Positions 1 through 5,807 of a stretch of 5,934 bases of DNA are shown piece after piece (the stretch's first letter is position 1; each line of letters opens with the position of its first letter). The notes beneath the pieces were generated by a model. It was given only the letters and a program-made list of their open reading frames with translations, was not told the DNA's origin and did not search any database. This DNA is from JAKBCQ01 sp021807585 (lineage in GTDB: Bacteria; Planctomycetota; Planctomycetia; Isosphaerales; Isosphaeraceae): NCBI GenBank assembly GCA_027325115.1, contig DAHWFG010000582.1, positions 1 to 5,934 of the forward strand, in the 5' to 3' direction. The position numbers were made by a program, and so were the translations under genes.

Positions 1-701
1 GCATCGGCATGTGAACCGAATAAGCCGCCGATCATAACGGGCTCGGCGCTCTCGACGCGCTTGAAGATCGGCTTTTGAAAGACCTCGATCGCGTCGCGCC
101 GGCTCCCCGAGAGGGGAGGGATCGCCGCGATCGGTTCAATCGTCGCCTCGTCGATCAATTGTCCCAGGAACGTCGCCTTGGCGAGAATCTCGACGTCGAG
201 GAAGCTCGAAGACGATTGCAGCGGGATCGCCCCGAGCGCCTCGCGACGATGTACACGACACGGTGCGTGAACGTCGCCCACGGGAATCGCGAAAACGACG
301 CCAAGCGGCGCCCCCGCGATGAATCGAACGATTCGACCCAAAATCCCAAGACGCCTACATCCCCAAACATGATCACATTTATCGATCGCTCCCAGAAGCG
401 CGTCGAGCGTCGCCTCGGGCCAGGGCTCGGTCGCGGTCGAGACGATCACGAGCGGAAGCTCGGCGCCTTCGATCCCCTCGGCGAGCGCCGCGCCCAAATC
501 GCACGAACCGATCGAAACCGGCCTCGGTTCGGCTTCGCGACCCCGCTTGCGCAAAAAATCGGCGATCCCTTCGGCGATCGTCGCGGCGCGGTCGCGATCA
601 AAGCCGATCGCGACGATCCGCGCTCCCGCTTTGGGAAGCGGATCGCGTCGACTATGAAGGTCGAACGGATGAAGGTCGGTTAAATCTTCGCTCGTCGTCA
701 T
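1..701 (-). CDS. Glycosyltransferase family 2-like protein (partial, C-terminus outside window)
   Basis: Reading the minus strand from ATG at 701-699 gives 233 codons with no stop before the window edge. Residues 140-190 resemble the second half of polyprenol-phosphate mannosyltransferase-like GT2 proteins: VGDVHAPCRVHRREAL (141-156), then IPLQSSSSFLDVEILAK (159-175) and FLGQLIDE (178-185). The block VIVSTATEPWPE (85-96) sits where these enzymes carry the DxD metal/nucleotide-sugar motif, but here it reads T-A-T. No clear N-terminal PxYNE-type motif is visible. A sugar-transfer role in envelope or glycan synthesis is therefore inferred from the C-terminal half only, and the protein may be a divergent or non-catalytic relative. 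The frame stays open upstream to about 840, with a TTG at 764, but that extension is basic and unlike the family, so the ATG is preferred. The nearest purine-rich stretch (AGGGG, 720-716) is too far away for a standard ribosome-binding site. The overlapping plus-strand frame is a shadow. Confidence 0.6.
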   Translation of the reverse strand, partial: MTTSEDLTDLHPFDLHSRRDPLPKAGARIVAIGFDRDRAATIAEGIADFLRKRGREAEPRPVSIGSCDLGAALAEGIEGAELPLVIVSTATEPWPEATLDALLGAIDKCDHVWGCRRLGILGRIVRFIAGAPLGVVFAIPVGDVHAPCRVHRREALGAIPLQSSSSFLDVEILAKATFLGQLIDEATIEPIAAIPPLSGSRRDAIEVFQKPIFKRVESAEPVMIGGLFGSHAD

Positions 702-1676
702 GGCGCGAAACGCAACCCCTGGGACGTTGCGGCTATCTCCCGAACGACGCCCGCGGCGGATCAATCCACGTAAAAACCGCCGGATCGACCCTTCCAGGAC
801 GCGCCGGCGGTTGATTGATTGCTCAATGCTATTGCGTAATCAAGAGCAAAATCCATTTAGCTCGTTATGCGCGGTCGGATCCTCCGCGAGCGTCCCCGGG
901 ACCCGACTTTCGCGATGTATTGGTGTACATAGACGAAAGCATTCCCAGCAAAACCGAACGCCTGCCGGCTCGCGACGAGACCCCGCCGCGACGAATCCGC
1001 GCGACGGCGCCCGCCCACTCGTTCGCGGGCTGTGTGGAGAGAACTTTTTTCGAATTCGCCATGCTCATGGACCAACCACTCCAAAACGGATCACGCCCCA
1101 GTCTCGACCCTAGACTGAAACGACGCGATCCTGGTCTTCCGTCGATTCTCGCCCAACCTCCGAATGCTCAACGATCGGCCGACATCGTCCCTGACGCCTT
1201 GTCAAGCTAGACAGAGCCGCGACGTTCCTCCGCCGCGGTGGACTACGTTAACAATCCGGATCGATCGGAATGTCCCCAATATCCCTCAAACCTCGCATTT
1301 GAGGAACGAGAAGGTTCCCTGTGTATCGGGTTTCCACCGATGACGATCCAGGAAATCTCCTTAACGATACGCGGCGAGTCTTGCGGGAGAGGACGTTCGA
1401 GCCGCGATCGGGGAACTATTACGACGGTTCACCGTTCATTCAGAATACATCCTCCTTCCCCCATTGCCAACCCCCAACCGCCGAATTCTCAAAATCCCAA
1501 AATCCACCCAATACCGCGTCCAAACGCTCCAAATCGACCGACTCCTCGCCACAAGCCCAATCCGCTCAATCAACGCCCCGACCACAACCCTACCCGCCGC
1601 GAAAAATGCCGCTACACCACCCAAAACACGCTCATTTCGCAACGATTCGGCGGACCTCATTCACGGATACGTCGCC
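702..1676. other. Gene-poor intergenic region, about 975 bp
   Basis: This lies between the starts of the glycosyltransferase-like gene and the end of the protease gene. Open frames on both strands give arginine/proline-rich or low-complexity translations with no recognisable motif and no good ribosome-binding site. Two internal zones stand out: small inverted repeats at 1284-1355, and a C-rich, G-poor tract at 1441-1620. A 74-codon minus-strand frame (1660-1436) begins 16 nt after the protease stop and has a hydrophobic stretch near residues 13-37. Its composition simply mirrors the G-rich strand, so I do not call it a gene. No tRNA, rRNA or CRISPR-like repeat was seen. Confidence 0.6.
1284..1355. 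repeat. Cluster of short inverted repeats (possible structured RNA)
   Basis: Perfect arms are CCTCAAA (1284-1290) with TTTGAGG (1298-1304), loop 7 nt; GGAAC (1303-1307) with GTTCC (1314-1318), loop 6 nt; ATCGG (1325-1329) with CCGAT (1337-1341), loop 7 nt; and TTTCC (1331-1335) with GGAAA (1351-1355). The first and second share bases 1303-1304, and the third and fourth interleave, so not all can form at once. No T-run follows, so this is not a standard terminator. Function is unknown. Confidence 0.3.
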
Positions 1677-2714
1677 TCAGCCCGGTCGAGATTGCAGATA
1701 AATCACCAGAATCAACAGGTTGATTTCATTAAACGTCGCGTGCATCGCGGCGCACGCCGCCCAACTCCTCGTCCTCGAATAAACATAGCCGATTCCCAAA
1801 GACAACACGAACAATGGAATCGGCGTCGGCCAAACCGTCATATGCGCGAGCGCGAAACCCGTCGAAGCGATCACGTTCGGTACAATCCCAAGCCGACCAA
1901 ACCGCGCCCGTTCGCCGGTCAATTCTTCGTCGATCCAAGAGCCCGCAGGCAAACTCCCCCCAACAACGTCGCTTCGAACCTCCTCCAAATCACCCTCCGC
2001 CGCCGTGAGGTCGCGGTCGAATTCGACACGATCGTCCCCCTCGGCATTATCCTCAACCGCCCCCGCGCGCCCCTCGGTAATCGCCCCAATTTCCACAGAT
2101 TCTTTTATATCTATACTAGATAGCTTAACTATATCTTGATTCAAACGCTCTCGGCGGCGCAACCGCGTCAAACTCGAGGCGACCTTCTCGAGCCAACCTT
2201 GAAGGATCACGCGAAAAAAAAGCTCCTCGGCGAGCGGAGCCACAATCACGACCGAAAAAAAGCTGAACGCCAGATACGACGCCGATCGGTCCCCCTTCAT
2301 CAGCTCGGCGACGGGATGCTCTTTCGAACCGATCAGCTTCATCACCACCCCGTTCACCAGAAAGATCACGGGAAACATCATCACACCCCCCGCGATCCCC
2401 GTGCCGATGAACCCGACGATCGAGCCCCGCTCGATCCCGAACGATCGCGCTTTCGCCCCCGTCGTCCACGCCAAAACCCAAGGTACGACACAAACAAACA
2501 ACACATTTAAGAATGTTTGTATATAAAGAAAAAGCCGCATCGGCGGATGTTTAAGGTCGATCTTGGGAAACAACAGCGGCGCAGCGAGCACCATCGCCAC
2601 GTTCAATCCCAGATAAAACACGAGCGCGGCGCCCACCGCGAACGCGTTCCAGGGAACCTCGCGATCGCTCCGATCGGCGTCGATCTCCGTCAATTGCTCG
2701 GATTCTTTCGTCAT
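1677..2714 (-). CDS. CPBP (CAAX/Abi-type) family intramembrane metalloprotease
   Basis: This 345-residue membrane protein has the CPBP glutamic-protease signature. Motif 1 is EELFFR (163-168), motif 2 is FALAH (287-291) and motif 3 is HATFN (325-329). Hydrophobic segments are near 24-48, 60-84, 96-126, 144-162, 279-292, 298-313 and 317-340, so the active site lies within the inner membrane. In eukaryotes the family (Rce1) trims prenylated proteins; bacterial substrates are mostly unknown, and none is shown here. The oddity is the 128-residue gap from E163 to H291. The family usually has roughly 30-40, so about 90 extra residues (about 183-275) are inserted. They begin with a basic run (RLRRRER) and continue rich in Asp/Glu. 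The ATG at 2714 has no evident Shine-Dalgarno, but it overlaps by ATGA the end of a possible small upstream ORF. It diverges from tyrS. No terminator hairpin was seen after the stop. Confidence 0.88.
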   Translation of the reverse strand: MTKESEQLTEIDADRSDREVPWNAFAVGAALVFYLGLNVAMVLAAPLLFPKIDLKHPPMRLFLYIQTFLNVLFVCVVPWVLAWTTGAKARSFGIERGSIVGFIGTGIAGGVMMFPVIFLVNGVVMKLIGSKEHPVAELMKGDRSASYLAFSFFSVVIVAPLAEELFFRVILQGWLEKVASSLTRLRRRERLNQDIVKLSSIDIKESVEIGAITEGRAGAVEDNAEGDDRVEFDRDLTAAEGDLEEVRSDVVGGSLPAGSWIDEELTGERARFGRLGIVPNVIASTGFALAHMTVWPTPIPLFVLSLGIGYVYSRTRSWAACAAMHATFNEINLLILVIYLQSRPG

Positions 2715-2869
2715 CGATTCAATTCGTCCGTTTCAGGAATGAACGTGGCGCCGGGAGAATCACCGTCGCGAGCGAATACCACTCGATCACTGCGAGCGTC
2801 GAGTCGGCGCCGGTCGCCGCATCGCAGCCGCGCTTGCCCGTGACAAGCCGCGTCGTGTACGATCGCCAT
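2711..2869 (-). CDS. Possible small ORF (52 aa) overlapping the protease start
   Basis: On the minus strand an ATG at 2869-2867 opens 52 codons ending in TGA at 2713-2711. The stop overlaps the protease ATG in the classic ATGA arrangement used for translational coupling. The product begins MAIVHDAACHG and ends with ETDELNR; it is Arg/Asp-rich, without a membrane segment or a motif I know. In favour: the exact stop-start overlap, and the lack of any ribosome-binding site for the protease itself. Against: the ATG is preceded directly by GGCGGG with no spacing, there is no homologue I recognise, and the frame lies across the likely tyrS leader and promoter. It may be a leader peptide or chance. 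Confidence 0.25.
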   Translation of the reverse strand: MAIVHDAACHGQARLRCGDRRRLDARSDRVVFARDGDSPGATFIPETDELNR

Positions 2870-2961
2870 CCCGCCGCGGACGATCGAAATGGGCGAGCGA
2901 GTATCGCTCCCGCCGCTTCCACAATCCGCTGCGTACGATCATAACCCATAACGCCAGGGAG
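2715..2961. promoter_or_regulatory. Divergent control region between protease and tyrS
   Basis: Both flanking genes must be transcribed outward from this 247-bp stretch, or from inside their neighbours. A weak sigma70-like pair on the plus strand is TTGCCC (2834-2839) and TACGAT (2858-2863) with an 18-nt spacer, about 100 nt before tyrS. A perfect 6-bp inverted repeat, GAGCGA (2895-2900) and TCGCTC (2904-2909), lies downstream and could be an operator or a leader hairpin. No T-box features were recognised. The promoter assignment is a guess. Confidence 0.3.
2956..2961 (+). promoter_or_regulatory. Ribosome-binding site of tyrS, favouring the GTG start
   Basis: AGGGAG touches the ATG at 2962 with zero spacing, which is too close to serve it. 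It lies 9 nt before the in-frame GTG at 2971, a normal distance. This supports GTG as the start, shortening the protein by three residues. Confidence 0.5.
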
Positions 2962-2970
2962 ATGCGCCGA

Positions 2971-4194
2971 GTGTCCCGTTCCGCCGCCGAACAGTTGGAA
3001 GTGTTGCGCCGAGGTGTCGAGGCGATCGTCCCCGAAGACGAATTCCTCAAAAAACTCGAGCGGTCGGTCCAAACCGAGACCCCCCTCCGCGTCAAATACG
3101 GCATCGACCCCACCGGCATCAAAGTCCATCTCGGACACACCGTTCCGCTCCGTAAGCTGAGACAGTTCCAAAACCTGGGACACAAGGCGATCATCATCAT
3201 CGGCGATTACACCGCGCTCGTCGGCGACCCCTCGGGACGCGACGAAACCCGCGCCCGCCTCACCCGCGAACAGGTCGAGGAAAACGCCAAAGATTACCTC
3301 AAACAGGTCGGCCGAATCATCGACCTCGACCGCGCCGAGGTCTACTCAAACGGCTCGTGGTTCTCCAAATGGAGCTTCCTCGAAGTGCTCGACCTAGCCC
3401 GCAACCTCACCCTCTCGCAAATCTCAACCCGCGAGGATTTCGCCAAGCGAATCGCCGCCGAAAAACCCGTTTATCTGCATGAATGCTTATATCCTTTAAT
3501 GCAAGGGTGGGATTCGGTTGAGGTTCGCGCCGACGTCGAGCTGGGCGGGACCGAGCAGCTCTTCAGCCTGATGGTCGCGCGCGACCTTCAACGCTCCCGC
3601 GATCAAAGCCCGCAGGTCGCGATCACGTTGCCGATTTTGGTCGGAACCGACGGCGTGCGGAGAATGGGCAAAAGCCTGGGGAACGATATCGGAGTCGCCG
3701 AACCCCCCGCCGATCAATTCGGTAAAATCATGAGCGTCCCCGATGATCCGATGAAACAATACTTCACGCTTTTAACCGATTTCCCCCGGTCCGAGATCGA
3801 CCGGCTCCTCTCGGCCGAAGTCAACCCTCGCGACGCCAAAGAGATCCTGGCGTGCGATGTCGTCCGCCAATACGCGGGCGAAGCCGAGGCCCAGGCCGCC
3901 GCCGAACTCTTTCGCCGCCGAGCCCACGGGGAAGATCCCGCCCTAATCCCCGAAGTCGAGCTCGCTCGCAAAGAACTTACCGCCGGATCGATCCCCGCGG
4001 CTCGGCTCATCGTCGCGGTCGGATTCGAGCCGACAACCTCCGCGGCGCGACGCTTGATCGAAGGAGGAGGCTTCAACACCGGCGCCGATCGAACCGTCCT
4101 CAAAGATCCCAAAGCGTCGATCGCCGTCGAATCGGGCCTCATCGTCCGCGCCGGTAAACGGAAAATCGCGCGAATTCGTTTGACGGATGCATGA
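2971..4194 (+). CDS. tyrS: Tyrosine--tRNA ligase (tyrosyl-tRNA synthetase)
   Basis: This cytosolic class Ic synthetase charges tRNA-Tyr with tyrosine using ATP. Numbering from the alternative ATG at 2962 (410 aa): the Rossmann catalytic domain has YGIDPTG (46-52), the HIGH-type motif HLGH (56-59), IIGDYTALVGDPSGR (79-93), the tyrosine-pocket region YPLMQGWDS (177-185), DVELGGTEQ (191-199) and a KMSKS-loop equivalent RMGKS (234-238) followed by LGN. The C-terminus (about 345-407) looks like an S4 RNA-binding domain: IPAARLIVAVG, a second helix, then GG-FN and a VRAGKRKI strand. Length and layout fit the bacterial TyrRS subgroup with roughly 400 residues. In the KMSKS loop the first Lys is Arg and the first Ser is Gly; the second Lys is kept, so activity is expected. 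The start is set at GTG 2971 because of Shine-Dalgarno spacing. The oxidoreductase gene follows 58 bp downstream and may be cotranscribed. Confidence 0.96.
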   Translation: MSRSAAEQLEVLRRGVEAIVPEDEFLKKLERSVQTETPLRVKYGIDPTGIKVHLGHTVPLRKLRQFQNLGHKAIIIIGDYTALVGDPSGRDETRARLTREQVEENAKDYLKQVGRIIDLDRAEVYSNGSWFSKWSFLEVLDLARNLTLSQISTREDFAKRIAAEKPVYLHECLYPLMQGWDSVEVRADVELGGTEQLFSLMVARDLQRSRDQSPQVAITLPILVGTDGVRRMGKSLGNDIGVAEPPADQFGKIMSVPDDPMKQYFTLLTDFPRSEIDRLLSAEVNPRDAKEILACDVVRQYAGEAEAQAAAELFRRRAHGEDPALIPEVELARKELTAGSIPAARLIVAVGFEPTTSAARRLIEGGGFNTGADRTVLKDPKASIAVESGLIVRAGKRKIARIRLTDA

Positions 4195-4240
4195 TTGCCG
4201 AACAATCGATCCTTCGATTCAAAATCGACGCATGAAAGAT

Positions 4241-4245
4241 GAAGG
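4241..4245 (+). promoter_or_regulatory. Ribosome-binding site of the Gfo/Idh/MocA gene
   Basis: GAAGG lies 7 nt before the ATG at 4253. It selects that codon over the in-frame ATGs at 4187 and 4232. The earlier ones would add a polar leader in front of the nucleotide-binding strand, and the first would overlap the tyrS stop. Confidence 0.65.
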
Positions 4246-4252
4246 TATCAAC

Positions 4253-5323
4253 ATGGCGAGGCACGGTTTCGGAATCGTCGGCTGCGGAATGATCGCCGAA
4301 TATCACACCCGCGCGATCAACGAGATCGAAGGCTCGAGCGTCGTCGCCGCATTCAGCAAAAACGCCGCGAACGGCGCCAAGATCGCCGCGCTCGCGGCGG
4401 GTGATTGCACCATATACGACGACCTCGACGCGATGCTCGCACATCCCGATCTTGATATCGTTTGCGTTTGCACGCCGAGCGGAGCGCATCGCGACCCCGC
4501 GATTCGAGCCGCCGCCGCGGGAAAACACGTCGTCGTCGAAAAACCGCTGGAAATCACCCTCGAACGGTGCGATTCCATCATCAACACGTGCCGTTTAAAC
4601 GACGTACGCCTCTGCGTGATCTTTCCGTCCCGCTTCACTCCCGCGAACGCGGAGATCAAGCGCGCGATCGATTCGGGCCGATTCGGCAAACTCACGCTCG
4701 GCGATACTTATGTGAAATGGTGGCGTACCCAGGAATATTATGATTCGGGGGGCTGGCGCGGCACATGGGAACTCGACGGCGGCGGGGCGCTGATGAATCA
4801 AGCGATCCACAATGTTGATCTTCTGCAATGGTTAATGGGAGACGTCGCGTCGGTTCAGGCGATCACCTCGACCCTGGCGCACCAACGGATCGAAGTCGAG
4901 GACGTCGCGGTCGCCGCGCTCCGGTTTAAGAACGGGGCGTTGGGAGTGATCGAGGCCGCGACATGCGCGTATCCGGGCCTCCTCAAACGAACCGAGATTC
5001 ACGGATCCGACGGATCGGCGCGAGTCGAGCAAGACGACATAACCTTGTGGAGCTTTCGAACCGACGTCGAAGGAGACGCCGCGATCCGCTCCGCGATGGC
5101 CCACGCTCAAGGTTTTCAGGCGGGTTCGAGCGACCCGAGGGGGATCAACCACGCCGGACATCGCGATCAACTCGCCGATTTCGTCGCGGCGATCGATCAC
5201 AATCGTGCTCCCCTGATCGACGGCGGCGAAGGGCGCAAATCGGTTGAGATCATCCGCGCGATTTACCGCTCGGCGCGCACCCGCCGTGCCGTCGAACTTC
5301 CGCTCGCTGACGATTCGATTTGA
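4253..5323 (+). CDS. Gfo/Idh/MocA family NAD(P)-dependent oxidoreductase
   Basis: This 356-residue protein is a probable cytosolic sugar or cyclitol dehydrogenase/reductase. The N-terminal Rossmann fold starts with GFGIVGCGMIAEYH (5-18), matching the GxGxxA-type dinucleotide loop. VCVCTPSGAH (70-79) and the catalytic-lysine motif EKP (96-98, K97) follow. The C-terminal substrate domain has WRGTWELDGGGALMNQAIHNVDLL (starting at 168), with the conserved histidine at H186. Four residues before it lies N182, where inositol dehydrogenases have Asp; Asn is also common in uncharacterised members of the family. The substrate cannot be read from sequence, and inositol, glucose, anhydro-sugar or UDP-sugar oxidation are all possible. 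The ATG at 4253 is chosen for its Shine-Dalgarno site and because the Rossmann strand begins at once; there is no signal peptide. It follows tyrS by 58 bp without a visible terminator between them. Its plus-strand G and C are balanced in the lines counted, unlike in tyrS. Confidence 0.9.
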   Translation: MARHGFGIVGCGMIAEYHTRAINEIEGSSVVAAFSKNAANGAKIAALAAGDCTIYDDLDAMLAHPDLDIVCVCTPSGAHRDPAIRAAAAGKHVVVEKPLEITLERCDSIINTCRLNDVRLCVIFPSRFTPANAEIKRAIDSGRFGKLTLGDTYVKWWRTQEYYDSGGWRGTWELDGGGALMNQAIHNVDLLQWLMGDVASVQAITSTLAHQRIEVEDVAVAALRFKNGALGVIEAATCAYPGLLKRTEIHGSDGSARVEQDDITLWSFRTDVEGDAAIRSAMAHAQGFQAGSSDPRGINHAGHRDQLADFVAAIDHNRAPLIDGGEGRKSVEIIRAIYRSARTRRAVELPLADDSI

Positions 5324-5682
5324 CTTGATCGATCGACCATTTTCTATACAAATATACGCTTATTAATGAGTTGGTGCGAGAGAAACCTTCCGCTTCGAGG
5401 ATGAGAAAACACAAAAGACGGAGCAGCCCGCGAGGAAGAATCCTTCCGGGAGGCCGATCTTCGAGGCCGAGCGAGATTCACGAGACGAACCGGTAAGTCG
5501 ATTGATATTATCCGGTTGGATTCGCCTCCCTGATGGTGAACTCTTCCGGGCGCCCAATTTCCTCTACCGATCCATTTTAGTTGATAATCTCTGAATATCT
5601 CTACCTTAAAAACCGCCGATCGGCTGGATGAAGTTCGTCAATAATACTTGAATATACATGAGTAAATTCGAGATTTCGGCGC

Positions 5683-5763
5683 GATGACGACGGGGTCGCG
5701 ATCGATTACGATCTCACGAATCAATCGACCGACGACTCGACCACAAATCGGTTCGTCGTCATC
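5683..5763. repeat. Competing inverted repeats upstream of the last gene
   Basis: GATGACGAC (5683-5691) is perfectly complementary to GTCGTCATC (5755-5763). GACGAC (5731-5736) is complementary to GTCGTC (5755-5760), so the right arm could pair with either. The right arm ends 44 nt before the GTG start. CG/GATC-like words are common here, so chance is plausible. Confidence 0.2.
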
Positions 5764-5796
5764 AATCGCATCGAATATCATTCGCTTTTCTAACCC

Positions 5797-5801
5797 GGAG
5801 G
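5797..5801 (+). promoter_or_regulatory. Ribosome-binding site of the last gene
   Basis: GGAGG lies 6 nt before the GTG at 5808. It is the best Shine-Dalgarno match in the window and supports the GTG start. Confidence 0.75.
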
Positions 5802-5807
5802 TTCCTC

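Larger units (their letters stand above)
5324..5807. other. Intergenic region, 484 bp, AT-rich in patches
   Basis: No coding frame is convincing; a 64-codon minus-strand frame (5557-5363) is Ser/Arg-rich without motifs. AT-rich patches lie at about 5337-5370 and 5570-5665. A loose promoter-like pair TTGACT (5320-5325) and TATACA (5345-5350) has a 19-nt spacer, longer than ideal. A small hairpin GGAAG/CTTCC spans 5434-5447, and competing inverted repeats lie at 5683-5763. The last 100 bp must contain the leader of the next gene. No terminator with a T-run was found after the oxidoreductase stop. Confidence 0.5.

Noticed and set aside
75..683. Plus-strand 202-codon open frame
   Set aside because: It lies antisense to the glycosyltransferase-like gene, is extremely Arg/Asp-rich and has no motif, whereas the minus frame shows family motifs.
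1009..1050. Terminator-like GCCCGC/GCGGGC hairpin followed by TTTTTT
   Set aside because: The T-run starts 14 nt after the 6-bp stem instead of directly behind it, and no plus-strand gene precedes it.
700..1210. Overlapping plus-strand frames of 137 and 131 codons
   Set aside because: The translations are Arg/Pro-rich with no domain, no good ribosome-binding site and no consistent codon pattern; GC-rich DNA gives such frames by chance.
1464..2123. Plus-strand 219-codon open frame
   Set aside because: It runs antisense to the end of the protease gene and through the C-rich tract; its Pro/Arg-rich product reflects composition only.
2719..3183. Minus-strand 154-codon open frame
   Set aside because: It is mostly antisense to tyrS, whose plus-strand frame is certain, and the product has no recognisable motif.
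4187..4252. Upstream ATGs at 4187 and 4232 as the oxidoreductase start
   Set aside because: They lack a Shine-Dalgarno site and add a non-family leader; GAAGG at 4241-4245 serves the ATG at 4253.
5320..5350. Promoter TTGACT/TATACA after the oxidoreductase
   Set aside because: The spacer is 19 nt, the -35 element overlaps the stop codon and the next gene is over 450 bp away; too weak to list as a separate feature.
5363..5557. Minus-strand 64-codon open frame
   Set aside because: Low-complexity Ser/Arg/Lys product with no ribosome-binding site or motif, in an otherwise noncoding stretch.
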